From: Lachnospiraceae bacterium
Lineage (GTDB): Bacteria; Bacillota; Clostridia; Lachnospirales; Lachnospiraceae
NCBI GenBank assembly: GCA_900768755.1
Contig: CAAGDV010000024.1
Span: 47,407-111,406 of the forward strand
Length of the DNA stretch: 64,000 bases
Direction of reading: 5' to 3'
Shown here: in pieces, positions 40,481-50,018 of the stretch
How positions within the stretch are numbered: the first letter of the stretch is position 1
Layout of the letters: each line of letters starts with the position of its first letter
The notes under the pieces: generated by a model
What the model saw: only the letters and a program-made list of their open reading frames with translations
Databases searched by the model: none
Told to the model about the DNA's origin: nothing
Translations under genes and position numbers: made by a program

Positions 40481-41644
40481 TTAATTACTTTTACCAAGCC
40501 AGGCTTTCCAAAGCATCTTTATATAGTCGCCGTAGTTGGCGCGACGGATGCTTTGGGAAGCCAAAATTTTTACGGAGCCAAGCTCGGCGTCGCCGTAGTA
40601 ATATATGAGCCTTCCGATTTCGTCGCCCTCGCATACGGGGGCAGTGAGGCGGTCGCAAAGCTCAAAACGGGAGCTTATCTGTGTTTTGTCGTAAGAGGAC
40701 ATAAACATGTGGGTGAAGGTGGATTCGTATTCTCCCAGCACATAGTCCTGTATTCCGTTTTTGACGGATACCAGAGGTCTGTCGGGCATTTCGGTATCCT
40801 TATACACATTAACGATTCCGTACCCGTAATTCAGGAGAGTTATGGAGTCGGAAACCCTTGTTTTGCCGGTGGGGGAGCCCATAACAACGGAGATAAGCTC
40901 GACATCATTTTTTTTGGCAGTTGCGCTTAAGCAGAAGCCGGCGAGGCTCGTCGAACCGGTTTTGAGCCCGTTAGCCCATTCGTACTGCTTGATGAGTTTG
41001 TTGGTGTTTGTGAGGGTGAACTCTATATTGCCCCTGCGGGTCACATGGGTTATGGTGTCCATCCAGATTGTGGTGTAGTTGTGAATTTCGGGATGTCTGG
41101 TTATCAGCTCTTTTGACATAATTGCAACATCCCTTGCGGTGGTCAGATGCCCGTCGGCATCCAGACCGCAGCAGTTGACAAAATGGGTGCCGGTCATTCC
41201 CAGGGAAAAAGCACGGTCGTTCATTCTGTCAACAAAAGCACTCTCGGAACTGCATATGTATTCGGCCATCGCAACGCAGGCATCGTTGGCGCTGGATATC
41301 GCAATGCATTTTATCATGGTCTCAACCGTCTGGACCTCACCGGGCTCCAGAAAGACCTGGCTTCCGCCCATACTCGCGGCGTGCTCTGAGACGGTGACTT
41401 CGTCGGTTAAAGAGATGGCATTTTCCTTTAGACTGTCAAAAATAAGAAGCAGGGTCATTATTTTGGTAATGCTTGCGGGACGAAGCTTCTTGTCTGCATT
41501 ACGTTCGTATATTACGCTTCCCGTGGAGGCTTCAATAAGTATGGCGGACTCAGCCAGTATATCCGGTTCTGCGGCAAGAACAGGCCCGGACAGGGAGCTT
41601 GACACAATGATAAGAGACAAAAACAGGGATATTATTTTTTTCAT
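40481..41644 (-). CDS. D-alanyl-D-alanine carboxypeptidase (S11 family)
   Basis: Penicillin-binding protein that trims the terminal D-Ala of peptidoglycan stems. Signal peptide at 1-25 (cleavage near VLAAE), then motifs S58-ITK61, S119-AN121 and K229-TG231 in the normal order and spacing. A C-terminal beta domain and an amphipathic end (KMLWKAWLG) fit membrane association as in DacA/DacF. Length 387 residues. It converges with the pullulanase gene, with only 15 bases between the stops, and no terminator is visible there. Confidence 0.94.
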   Translation of the reverse strand: MKKIISLFLSLIIVSSSLSGPVLAAEPDILAESAILIEASTGSVIYERNADKKLRPASITKIMTLLLIFDSLKENAISLTDEVTVSEHAASMGGSQVFLEPGEVQTVETMIKCIAISSANDACVAMAEYICSSESAFVDRMNDRAFSLGMTGTHFVNCCGLDADGHLTTARDVAIMSKELITRHPEIHNYTTIWMDTITHVTRRGNIEFTLTNTNKLIKQYEWANGLKTGSTSLAGFCLSATAKKNDVELISVVMGSPTGKTRVSDSITLLNYGYGIVNVYKDTEMPDRPLVSVKNGIQDYVLGEYESTFTHMFMSSYDKTQISSRFELCDRLTAPVCEGDEIGRLIYYYGDAELGSVKILASQSIRRANYGDYIKMLWKAWLGKSN

Positions 41645-41732
41645 GGCATACAGATGTACCTTATAATGTTTATAATATATTTTAGCAGTACTGCATGGCC
41701 GATATTCCTGTATAAACAGGGCAAAATTCGTC

Positions 41733-41760
41733 TTGACTTTATTTTTTGTTGTGATATTAT
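41733..41760 (+). promoter_or_regulatory. promoter of the pheS T-box transcript
   Basis: TTGACT (41733-41738), a 16-bp spacer and TATTAT (41755-41760), just before the T-box leader. Confidence 0.55.
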
Positions 41761-41774
41761 TATAAGCAGTTAAA

Positions 41775-42007
41775 GGCTTTGAGGGTACACAGTAGTTACA
41801 TTCAATTCCAACAGAGATAAGGAGTCGGCGGCTGGAAGCTTCTTAGGGTTCCCGAATGTAATGAAATTCATACCGTAGCTGCATCCCTGAAACTATGTAG
41901 GGGATGACGATTAATGCATGTTACGCATATTAAGTGTCGGCATTTTTGCCGGAATCAGGGTGGTACCGCGATTTAACCTCGTCCCTATTTTGGGGACGAG
42001 TTTTTTT
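41775..42007 (+). promoter_or_regulatory. T-box riboswitch before pheST, specifier TTC (Phe)
   Basis: Senses uncharged tRNA-Phe. The T-box core AGGGTGGTACCGCG is at 41957-41970. Stem I can be drawn with base stem GGTA (41784-41787) to TACC (41871-41874) and upper stem TTACATTC (41796-41803) to GAATGTAA (41854-41861). The 3' side of the specifier loop is TGAAATTCA, with TTC at 41867-41869 followed by one A before the base stem. The codon matches the downstream enzyme, which supports the fold and gives a template for reading the aspS leader. Confidence 0.93.
41978..42007 (+). terminator. T-box terminator before pheS
   Basis: CTCGTCCC and GGGACGAG pair around a 7-nt loop, followed by seven T. 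Confidence 0.9.
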
Positions 42008-42111
42008 GTGCAATAAGCCGTCTTGCAGAAATTGTGTTTGCACAAATTTCTATATGCCGTGCTTGCCATCCGTGCGTGATTAAGACTTAACATTCAGAAA
42101 GGAACATGAAT

Positions 42112-43131
42112 ATGAAAGAGAGATTACAGGCAATTAAAGACAGGGCTTTTGAAAGCATTGCGCACATCGACAGCCTTGATAAGCTTAATGAAATCCGTGT
42201 AGCTTATCTCGGAAAGAAGGGTGAGATTACCGAGGTTCTCAAAGGGATGAAGGATGTTGCCGCAGAGGACAGACCAAAGGTTGGAGCGCTTGTAAACGAA
42301 GCCCGCGAGGCAATTGAGCAGAAGATAGAGGAAGTAAGGCAGAGACTTGCACAGGCGGCAAGAGATGCGAAGCTTAAGCGGGAGGTTATCGACGTAACGC
42401 TTCCTGCCAAAAGAAACACTATCGGACATTCACATCCAAACACCGTTGCGCTTGAGGAAGTTGAGCGCATATTCACGGGTATGGGCTACGAGGTCGTTGA
42501 GGGACCGGAAGTTGAATACGATTACTATAACTTTGAGGCGCTCAATATTCCCGCCAACCATCCGGCAAAGGATGAGCAGGATACCTTCTACATTACCGGA
42601 GACATAGTTCTTAGAACACAGACCTCATCAACTCAGGTGCATGAGATGGAGAAGGGCAGAATGCCGATAAGAATGATTGCGCCGGGAAGAGTGTTCCGCT
42701 CAGATGAAGTGGACGCAACACATTCACCGTCGTTCCATCAGGTTGAGGGACTTTTGATTGACAAGGACGTAACCTTCTCAGACCTCAAGGGCACGCTGGC
42801 TGTTTTTGCAAAAGAGCTTTTCGGGGAGGATACAAAGGTCAAATTCAGACCTCATCATTTCCCGTTTACGGAGCCTTCTGCGGAGATGGATGTGTCGTGC
42901 TTTAAGTGCGGCGGAAAGGGCTGCCGTTTCTGCAAGGATTCGGGATGGATTGAGATTCTCGGATGCGGAATGGTTCATCCGCACGTTCTTGAGATGAGCG
43001 GAATCGACCCGGAGGAATACAAGGGATTTGCTTTCGGAATCGGACTTGAGAGAATTGCTTTGTTAAAATATGAGATAGATGACATGAGACTTCTTTACGA
43101 GAATGATGTAAGATTTCTCAATCAGTTTTAG
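42112..43131 (+). CDS. pheS: phenylalanyl-tRNA synthetase alpha subunit
   Basis: Catalytic subunit of the alpha2-beta2 class II synthetase. ATG 42112 is chosen because AGAAAGG (42096-42102) is nine bases upstream but only three from ATG 42106. The N-terminal coiled coil (about 1-85) binds tRNA; the core contains RTQTSSTQVHEME, FHQVEGLLIDK and motif 3 GFAFGIGLERIALLKY. CFKCGGKGCRFC adds a Cys-rich turn before motif 3. The length, 339 residues, is normal. pheT follows 11 bases later. Confidence 0.96.
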   Translation: MKERLQAIKDRAFESIAHIDSLDKLNEIRVAYLGKKGEITEVLKGMKDVAAEDRPKVGALVNEAREAIEQKIEEVRQRLAQAARDAKLKREVIDVTLPAKRNTIGHSHPNTVALEEVERIFTGMGYEVVEGPEVEYDYYNFEALNIPANHPAKDEQDTFYITGDIVLRTQTSSTQVHEMEKGRMPIRMIAPGRVFRSDEVDATHSPSFHQVEGLLIDKDVTFSDLKGTLAVFAKELFGEDTKVKFRPHHFPFTEPSAEMDVSCFKCGGKGCRFCKDSGWIEILGCGMVHPHVLEMSGIDPEEYKGFAFGIGLERIALLKYEIDDMRLLYENDVRFLNQF

Positions 43132-43142
43132 GAGGTGCGGAT

Positions 43143-45560
43143 ATGAATACAGCTTTATCCTGGATAAAAGAATATGTGCCGGAGCTTTCGTGCACGGCGC
43201 AGGAATATACTGATGCAATGACACTCACGGGAACAAAGGTTGAGGGATTTTCCGACCTTTCGGCAGACCTTGACAAAATTGTTGTCGGTCAGGTCGTAAA
43301 GATTGACAGACACCCCGATGCGGAGAAGCTTGTTGTATGTCAGGTCGATGTCGGAAATGAGACAATTCAGATTGTTACCGGTGCTCCAAATGTATACGAG
43401 GGAATGAAGACGCCGGTATGTCTCGACGGCGGAAAAGTTGCGGGCGGACATGACGGAAGCAGAACCCCGGGCGGAATTAAGATTAAAAAAGGCAAACTCC
43501 GCGGAGTTGAGTCTTTTGGTATGATGTGCTCAATCGAGGAGCTCGGCTCATCAAAGGATTACTACCCGGATGCCCCGGAGAACGGTCTTTACGATATGGG
43601 AGCTGACGCAGTTGTGGGCTCGGATGCAATTGAAGCTCTCGGAATGAGGGATTACGTGTTTGAGTACGAGATTACCTCTAACAGAGTTGACTGCTACAGT
43701 GTTCTCGGCATTGCCAGAGAGGCGGCGGCAACCTTTAAAAAGCCTTTTGTTCCGCCTGTTGTCAAAAAGACCGGAAACAGCGAGGACGTTAATACCATGG
43801 TCAGCGTTGATATCGAGGCAAAAGACCTTTGCCCGAGATACTGCGCAAGAATTGTCAAGAATATTAAGCTTGCACCGTCTCCGAAGTGGATGCAGCAGAG
43901 ACTTGCCAAAAGCGGAATCAGACCGATTAACAATATTGTCGACATAACCAACTACGTCATGGAGGAATTCGGACAGCCGATGCATGCTTATGACTACGAT
44001 AAGCTGAGCGGTCACAAAATAGTGGTCAGAAGGGCAAAAGAGAACGAGGAGTTTGTAACGCTCGACGGACAGGTAAGAAAGCTTGACCCTTCAATCCTTA
44101 TGATATGCGACGGTGAGAAATCCGTGGGACTCGCAGGCATCATGGGCGGAGAAAACTCAATGATTACCGATGACGTTCACACAATGCTTTTTGAGGCTGC
44201 GTGCTTTGACGGAACCAACATAAGACTCTCGGCAAAAAAAGTCGGATTAAGAACCGATGCGTCCGGCAAATTTGAGAAGGGTCTTGACCCGTACAACGCA
44301 GAGGCCGCAATCAACAGAGCCTGCGAACTGGTTGAACTTCTCGGCGCCGGAGAGGTTGTCGGCGGAATGGTTGATGTGTTTGATGAAAAACCGGCCGGCA
44401 GGACACTTCCTTTTGAACCGGACAAATACAACGCGCTTCTCGGAACAGATGTGTCACCTGAAGAGATGCTTTCGTATTTTGAACGTCTTGAACTCAAATA
44501 TGACAGTGTTTCCGGTACAATTGAGATTCCGTCGTTCAGACAGGACCTTTTGAGAAGCTGTGACATCGCTGAGGAGGTTGCAAGATTCTACGGATACGAT
44601 AAGATTCCTGTTACGCTTCCAAAAGGTGAGGCGGCAACCGGCAAGCTTTCATTCAAACTCACGGTTGAAGGGGTGGCAAGGAAAGTTGCGCAGTACTGCG
44701 GTTTTTCACAGTCGATGAATTACTCTTTCGAGAGCCCGAAGGTATATGATAAGCTTCTTATTCCGGAGGATTCGGAGCTTAGAAATGCAATTACCATTTC
44801 AAACCCTCTCGGACTGGATTTCAGCATTATGAAGACACAGGCTTTGTCCGGAATGCTGTCATCACTTTCAACAAACTATAACAGAAAGAACCGCAATGTA
44901 AGACTGTATGAGATTGGAAATATCTACATTCCTAAGGCACTTCCGCTGACAGAACTTCCGGATGAGAGGACGCAGTTTACCCTAGGTATGTACGGTGAGG
45001 GAGATTTCTTCACAATGAAGGGCGTGGTTGAGGAGTTTTTTGAGAAGGTCGGACTTACGGAGCGCATCACATACGATCCGTCCGACAAGAAGCCTTTCCT
45101 TCACCCGGGCAGACAGGCAGATATCATATACAACGGAATAAAGATCGGATATCTCGGAGAGGTTCATCCGCAGGTTCTGGAGAACTATGATATCGCAGAC
45201 AGGGTTTATTTTGCCGACATTGATATGCCGTATATTGTTGAACTGGCGTCTTTTGATGTTAAGTATCAGGGAATTGCCAGATTCCCGGCTTCCACAAGGG
45301 ATATCAGCCTCGTTGTTGACAAGAGCGTTCTTGTCGGAACAATGGAGGAGGCTATCATCAAAAAGGGCGGAAAGCTTCTTGAGGGCTGCAGGCTTTTTGA
45401 TATCTACGAAGGCGAGCAGGTCGGCGAGGGCAAAAAATCCGTCGCATTCAGTTTAAGCTTCAGAGCAACGGACAGAACTCTTGAGGATACCGAGATTAAC
45501 CAGGTTATGGATAAGATACTTTCGGAGCTTTCTAAGCTTGGAGCAGAGCTCAGAAAGTAA
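43143..45560 (+). CDS. pheT: phenylalanyl-tRNA synthetase beta subunit
   Basis: Recognises and proofreads tRNA-Phe in the PheRS complex. Order over 805 residues: EMAP/tRNA-binding domain (about 40-150, VVGQVVKIDRHPDAEKLVVCQVD), B3/B4 editing domain (about 210-385), B5 domain (about 405-475), catalytic-like domain, and C-terminal FDX-ACB anticodon-binding domain (about 712-805, FPASTRDISLVVDKSV). Start is ATG 43143 behind GGAGGTG. queA follows 16 bases on and is probably on the same transcript. Confidence 0.96.
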   Translation: MNTALSWIKEYVPELSCTAQEYTDAMTLTGTKVEGFSDLSADLDKIVVGQVVKIDRHPDAEKLVVCQVDVGNETIQIVTGAPNVYEGMKTPVCLDGGKVAGGHDGSRTPGGIKIKKGKLRGVESFGMMCSIEELGSSKDYYPDAPENGLYDMGADAVVGSDAIEALGMRDYVFEYEITSNRVDCYSVLGIAREAAATFKKPFVPPVVKKTGNSEDVNTMVSVDIEAKDLCPRYCARIVKNIKLAPSPKWMQQRLAKSGIRPINNIVDITNYVMEEFGQPMHAYDYDKLSGHKIVVRRAKENEEFVTLDGQVRKLDPSILMICDGEKSVGLAGIMGGENSMITDDVHTMLFEAACFDGTNIRLSAKKVGLRTDASGKFEKGLDPYNAEAAINRACELVELLGAGEVVGGMVDVFDEKPAGRTLPFEPDKYNALLGTDVSPEEMLSYFERLELKYDSVSGTIEIPSFRQDLLRSCDIAEEVARFYGYDKIPVTLPKGEAATGKLSFKLTVEGVARKVAQYCGFSQSMNYSFESPKVYDKLLIPEDSELRNAITISNPLGLDFSIMKTQALSGMLSSLSTNYNRKNRNVRLYEIGNIYIPKALPLTELPDERTQFTLGMYGEGDFFTMKGVVEEFFEKVGLTERITYDPSDKKPFLHPGRQADIIYNGIKIGYLGEVHPQVLENYDIADRVYFADIDMPYIVELASFDVKYQGIARFPASTRDISLVVDKSVLVGTMEEAIIKKGGKLLEGCRLFDIYEGEQVGEGKKSVAFSLSFRATDRTLEDTEINQVMDKILSELSKLGAELRK

Positions 45561-45576
45561 TATTAAGGAGTGCGCA

Positions 45577-46602
45577 ATGAATCTGAAAGATTTTGACTAT
45601 TATCTCCCGAAGGAGCTCATAGCCCAGGACCCGCTTGAAGACAGGTCCGCATCAAGGCTTATGGTGCTTGATCGGGCAACGGGTGAGATTGAGCATAAGA
45701 CTTTTTGCGATATACTTGATTACCTGAATCCCAACGACTGCCTTGTAATCAACGACACAAAGGTTATTCCCGCAAGGCTCATCGGCAACAAAGAGAAGAC
45801 GGGAGCCGCAATCGAGGTCCTTCTGCTTAAAAGAAAGACCGCTAAGTCATGGGAATGCCTTGTAAAACCCGGCAAAAAAGCGAGAATAGGAGCCAGAATA
45901 TCTTTTGGCGAAGGACTTCTGGTGGGAGAGATTACGGACGAGGTATCGGACGGAAACCGCATCATTACTTTCGAGTTTGACGGGATATTTGAGGAGATTC
46001 TCGACAAACTTGGCAAAATGCCCCTTCCGCCGTATATTACCCATGAGCTTAAGGACAGGGACCGTTACCAGACCGTGTATGCAAAGCATGAGGGTTCGGC
46101 GGCGGCACCTACCGCAGGGCTTCATTTTACCAAGGAACTGCTTGCAAAGATTGCCGATAAGGGCGTAAATATTGCGAGGGTCACCCTGCATGTGGGACTT
46201 GGTACATTCAGACCGGTCAAGGTGGACAATATTCTTGAACACCACATGCACTCGGAATATTTTTGGATTGACGGAGACCAGGCCGACATAATCAACAGCT
46301 CGCGTGCCGGGGGCGGCAGGGTAATAGCGGTCGGAACCACCAGCTTAAGAACGCTTGAGTCGGCGGCGGAGGAAGACGGAACAATTAAGGCAATCAGCGG
46401 CGACACCGATATTTTCATCTATCCGGGATATAAGTTTAAGGCAATCGACGGGCTTATTACCAATTTCCATCTTCCCGAATCCACACTGGTAATGCTTGTA
46501 AGTGCACTTGCGGGAAGAGACAAAATAATGTATGCTTATGGTGAGGCCGTAAAAGAACGGTACAGATTTTTCAGCTTTGGGGATGCAATGTTTATTAAGT
46601 AG
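45577..46602 (+). CDS. queA: S-adenosylmethionine:tRNA ribosyltransferase-isomerase
   Basis: Moves the ribosyl part of SAM onto preQ1 at position 34 of tRNAs reading NAY codons, forming epoxyqueuosine. ATG 45577, with AAGGAG seven bases before it, gives MNLKDFDYYLPKELIAQDP, the standard N-terminus; an earlier in-frame start would overlap pheT. EGSAAAPTAGLHFT and HVGLGTFRPV are family signatures. Length 341 residues. The partner enzyme Tgt is encoded at 56891, so much of the queuosine pathway is present. Asn, Asp, His and Tyr tRNAs are its substrates. Confidence 0.96.
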   Translation: MNLKDFDYYLPKELIAQDPLEDRSASRLMVLDRATGEIEHKTFCDILDYLNPNDCLVINDTKVIPARLIGNKEKTGAAIEVLLLKRKTAKSWECLVKPGKKARIGARISFGEGLLVGEITDEVSDGNRIITFEFDGIFEEILDKLGKMPLPPYITHELKDRDRYQTVYAKHEGSAAAPTAGLHFTKELLAKIADKGVNIARVTLHVGLGTFRPVKVDNILEHHMHSEYFWIDGDQADIINSSRAGGGRVIAVGTTSLRTLESAAEEDGTIKAISGDTDIFIYPGYKFKAIDGLITNFHLPESTLVMLVSALAGRDKIMYAYGEAVKERYRFFSFGDAMFIK

Positions 46603-46613
46603 AGGAGGTTTCT

Positions 46614-46982
46614 ATGGCAGAACAGGAAAAAAGATGGGCGAAGCGTCTTGTGATGGATGCCAGAATTAAGCTTAATTCAATCAGAAGCGGAATTGTGATG
46701 CACGAGGTCAAAAAAGATGCTTTTGATGTGGATGTGGTTAACATTTCAAAGGGTGGAATGGCGTTTACAACCGACGAGATACTTCCGCTGAACTCGTACT
46801 ATGATGTTCATGTGGTTTTGTGGAGCAAGGATTCTTTTGACGCTGTTATTGAGGTTATCAGAATGGAGCGTGAGTCTGAGGATGACAAGATTCTCTACGG
46901 CTGTAAATTTATCGGACTGTGTCCGTCGGACCAGTTTAAAATTGATGTATATCAGATTATAAGCGAAACAGAGGAGGAATAA
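46614..46982 (+). CDS. PilZ-domain protein
   Basis: Stand-alone PilZ domain of 122 residues, a likely c-di-GMP receptor. The N-terminal basic motif is KRWAKR and the second motif NISKGGMAF (NxSxxG). GAGGAGG lies before ATG 46614. It is squeezed between queA and galM with short gaps on both sides, so it is expressed with them. It is clearly related in layout to the PilZ gene at 12253 (both share the LPLNxYY segment), suggesting paralogues. Confidence 0.83.
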   Translation: MAEQEKRWAKRLVMDARIKLNSIRSGIVMHEVKKDAFDVDVVNISKGGMAFTTDEILPLNSYYDVHVVLWSKDSFDAVIEVIRMERESEDDKILYGCKFIGLCPSDQFKIDVYQIISETEEE

Positions 46983-46985
46983 CCA

Positions 46986-48053
46986 ATGTCAGTTACCTGC
47001 GATAATTTCGGCAGAACAGCTGCCGGCCGGGATATCAGTTTATATACCATAACCAACGAAAACGGAGTGAGCGCGGCTTTCACAGACCTCGGCGCATGTT
47101 GGGTATCAATGATTGTGCCCGATAAGGACGGCCATATGGATGACGTCACGCTCGGACTTAAAAGCGGCGAAGAATATGAGCTTCGTGCGTTTGATGCAAT
47201 CGGAGCGCCCGTGGGAAGAAATGCGAACCGCATTGACGGCTGCCGTTTCAGCCTTAACGGCGTTACATATACACTTTCGGACAATGACGGAGGAAGAAAC
47301 CTTCACAGCGGTCCCGATGTATACTATAAGAGACTCTGGAAGGGCAATCCGGTTGACACTGAGCTCGGAGAGGGAATTGAGTTTTCGCTTTTTTCACCGG
47401 ATATGGACCAGGGTATGCCGGGCAACTTAAATGTCAGCATTACATACATTCTTACACCCGACAATTCGGTTGTTATCGAATACCGCGGACTCAGCGATAA
47501 GGATACGCTGTTTAACATGACGCATCATGCTTATTTTAATCTCGCGGGACATAATTCAGGCAATATGTATGATGAGCTTCTGTGGATTGATGCAGATAGT
47601 TTCCTCTACGGAAGCGACGGCAGGGTTACGGACGATGAACCGTACGATGTGACGGGCACCGCATTTGATTTCAGACAGCTTAAAAGAATATCCGACGATA
47701 TAGGCTGCGATGACGAAAGAATCAGAAGCCGCGGAGGATATGACCACAATTTCTGCCTCAACACAAAGGGCGACAGCGTTGAGCTCGTTGCAAAACTTGT
47801 CAATGATAAGAACGGAAGATTTATGGATGTGTTCACTGACCTTCCGGGAATTCAGATATATACAGGCAATTTCCTGAGCGATAAGAGCGTGGCAAAAGAC
47901 AATGCGGTATACCATCCGGGCGATGGAATCGCGATGGAGACACAGTTCTGGCCGGATGCGGTTAATCATCCTGATTTTGCACAGCCCGTGATTAAGGGCG
48001 GATGCGAGTTTATGACCCAGACAATATATCATTTTGGAGTAATCGGAGAATAA
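46986..48053 (+). CDS. galM: aldose 1-epimerase
   Basis: Interconverts alpha and beta anomers of glucose or galactose. Beta-sandwich enzyme of 355 residues. Catalytic His and Glu regions are visible: FNMTHHAYFNLAGH (His in the middle of the chain) and PGDGIAMETQFWPDAVNHPDF (Glu). GRNANRIDGCRF near the N-terminus is the usual substrate loop. The ribosome site GAGGAGGAA overlaps the end of the PilZ gene. It is followed at once by an HD nucleotidase. Confidence 0.94.
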   Translation: MSVTCDNFGRTAAGRDISLYTITNENGVSAAFTDLGACWVSMIVPDKDGHMDDVTLGLKSGEEYELRAFDAIGAPVGRNANRIDGCRFSLNGVTYTLSDNDGGRNLHSGPDVYYKRLWKGNPVDTELGEGIEFSLFSPDMDQGMPGNLNVSITYILTPDNSVVIEYRGLSDKDTLFNMTHHAYFNLAGHNSGNMYDELLWIDADSFLYGSDGRVTDDEPYDVTGTAFDFRQLKRISDDIGCDDERIRSRGGYDHNFCLNTKGDSVELVAKLVNDKNGRFMDVFTDLPGIQIYTGNFLSDKSVAKDNAVYHPGDGIAMETQFWPDAVNHPDFAQPVIKGGCEFMTQTIYHFGVIGE

Positions 48054-48056
48054 AGG

Positions 48057-48641
48057 ATGAAGGACAATCATTTTTTTGCCATGGTTTCCAGAATGAAGTA
48101 CATCAACAGATGGGGACTCATGCATAATTCCTTCAGCGAAAACAACTGCGAGCACAGCCTTGAGGTCGCGATGATTGCCCACGCGCTCGGCGTGATTAAC
48201 AACAAGATGTTTGGCGGCGATATCAATGCGGAAAGACTCGCTTTGATGGGAATGTATCACGATTCTACCGAGATAATCACGGGAGATATGCCCACTCCTG
48301 TAAAATATTACAGCCCCGTTATCAGGGAGGCGTATAAGGATGTGGAGCGTGTCGCAAAGGAGGAGCTTTTGATGGGGCTTCCAAAAGAGATGCGTGATGT
48401 GTATGAACCGCTTTTGGATTCTACGGAGGAAGAGAAGGAACTGTGGCGATATGTGAAAGCTGCGGACAAAATTTCCGCTTACATAAAGTGCATTGAGGAA
48501 CAGCGCATGGGAAACACCGATTTTAAGATGGCGGGCATTTCCATTCACAAAATTATTGTCGATATGCATATGCCGGAGGTTGATTATTTTATGGAGAATT
48601 TCATACCGGCGTACATGTTGACCTTGGATGAGTTGAAGTAA
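48057..48641 (+). CDS. HD-domain 5'-deoxynucleotidase (YfbR-like)
   Basis: Metal-dependent phosphohydrolase that removes phosphate from deoxynucleoside monophosphates. The HD residues are NNCEHSLEVAMIAHALG (first His), MGMYHDSTEIITGDMPTPVK (HD pair) and AADKISAYIKC (last Asp). At 194 residues it matches YfbR in length and motif spacing. GGAG lies at the end of galM. The start is four bases after the galM stop. Confidence 0.92.
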   Translation: MKDNHFFAMVSRMKYINRWGLMHNSFSENNCEHSLEVAMIAHALGVINNKMFGGDINAERLALMGMYHDSTEIITGDMPTPVKYYSPVIREAYKDVERVAKEELLMGLPKEMRDVYEPLLDSTEEEKELWRYVKAADKISAYIKCIEEQRMGNTDFKMAGISIHKIIVDMHMPEVDYFMENFIPAYMLTLDELK

Positions 48642-48644
48642 AAT

Positions 48645-50000
48645 ATGATTGGCAGAGAAGATAATTTAAAAAGTCTCCAAGGATATTTTGCATCCGATAA
48701 GAATAATCTTACGGTGCTGTATTCGAGAAGGGGACTCGGAAAAACAACACTCATAAAAGAATTTTTAAATGGCAAGCAGAGCGTGTATTACAACGCTCTG
48801 CCGCTTACTGCGGACGAAGCCTTGTTAAGATTCACTGAGTGCGCATCGGTAAAGCTTAATACTGAAATTATAGCTGGAAGCTACCACGATGCCTTTTTTA
48901 AGATTTCGGAGGCAGTGCAGGGAAGCTTCGTGCTTGTGATAGAGAATTTTGCCGGAATCGTAAAGGTTGACAGGACGTTTATGCCCGCAGTCGAGGCCCT
49001 TGTGCGCGGGCGCATAACGGACAAAAAAGTCATGGTCATCCTGACAAGCTCTTCGGTATCATGGGTTGAGAACAGCATGGTATCCGCAATAGGAGCGCCG
49101 GCTTTTTCAATAAATGTTTTTATGAAGCTTAAGGAGCTTTCGTACGCGGACACCGTAAGCATGTTTTCGGAGTGCGACGCGAGAACGGCTCTGTATATAT
49201 ACGCCATAACCGGCGGCAATCCGCTTTATATGACCCGCTGGGAACCGGATAAAAGCATACGCAGCAATGTGTGCAGGCTTTTTTTGTCGGAGAGCGGGCC
49301 TCTTTTTTCGGAAGCCACGGATTATATAAGAGATGAGTTTCGTGAGATTTCGGTGTACGGAGTCATACTTTCATGTCTGTCCCGGGGGCTTAACAAACTG
49401 AACGACATATATGAATACACCGGTTTTGGCAGGGATAAAATAAGCGTGTATCTTTCAAACCTCATCGAGCGAGAGATAGCGGAGAAGGTTTTTTCTTACG
49501 AAGAGGGCGGCAAAGTGAACACAAAAAAGGGACTCTACCGCATCAAGGATGATTTTATATGCTTCTGGTACCGGTTTATTTATCCGCATTACGGACTTTT
49601 ATCCGACATGGAGCCGGAGCAGTTTTTTGACCGGTTTATCGGGGATAATCTGGATGATTTTGTCATGGAGGCATATATTAAGGTCGCGTCTGAATTTCTG
49701 GCGATACTAAGCGGCGCCGGAAGGCTTCCCGCCGGTTCGGAATATAAGGGCAGATGGTACGGCAAATCGGGCGACATACACATCATCTATGAGAACGCGC
49801 AGCATGAGAAGACTGTGGCGCAGGTGTATGTAAAGCGCACGCCGGTGGATGTTAAGGACTATGAGACACTTTTGACCGCCTGCGACATCGCGGCAAAAGA
49901 GCCGGCGACCGTGTATATGTTTACGACCGGAAGCTTTAGTGACGAACTTTCGGCACAACAGGGACGTAAGCTGATGCTTGTGAGCATCGACGATTTATAA
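48645..50000 (+). CDS. ATPase_2-type AAA protein with DUF234-like C-terminus
   Basis: STAND/archaeal-type ATPase of 451 residues, function unknown. The Walker A region is SRRGLGKTT (27-35) and the Walker B strand is FVLVIENF (95-102), where the usual Asp-Glu is replaced by Glu-Asn. A sensor strand VMVILTSSS follows. After a winged-helix part (about 225-320), the C-terminus corresponds to the nuclease-like DUF234 domain, but its expected E-x-D and E-x-K residues read GDIHII and AQVYVK, so nuclease activity looks lost. It is co-directional with the HD nucleotidase and topB, three bases after one and just before the other. No strong ribosome site is seen. Confidence 0.75.
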   Translation: MIGREDNLKSLQGYFASDKNNLTVLYSRRGLGKTTLIKEFLNGKQSVYYNALPLTADEALLRFTECASVKLNTEIIAGSYHDAFFKISEAVQGSFVLVIENFAGIVKVDRTFMPAVEALVRGRITDKKVMVILTSSSVSWVENSMVSAIGAPAFSINVFMKLKELSYADTVSMFSECDARTALYIYAITGGNPLYMTRWEPDKSIRSNVCRLFLSESGPLFSEATDYIRDEFREISVYGVILSCLSRGLNKLNDIYEYTGFGRDKISVYLSNLIEREIAEKVFSYEEGGKVNTKKGLYRIKDDFICFWYRFIYPHYGLLSDMEPEQFFDRFIGDNLDDFVMEAYIKVASEFLAILSGAGRLPAGSEYKGRWYGKSGDIHIIYENAQHEKTVAQVYVKRTPVDVKDYETLLTACDIAAKEPATVYMFTTGSFSDELSAQQGRKLMLVSIDDL

Positions 50001-50018
50001 AAGAAAGTGGGACAATTA

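Noticed and set aside
41645..42111. small gene in the 467-base gap before pheS
   Set aside because: The gap is explained by the T-box, its promoter and its terminator; the rest is AT-rich and held nothing I could support.
47556..48569. 337-residue open frame on the - strand over galM and the HD gene
   Set aside because: Both + strand genes are recognisable families with ribosome sites; the antisense frame matches no family and lacks a ribosome site.
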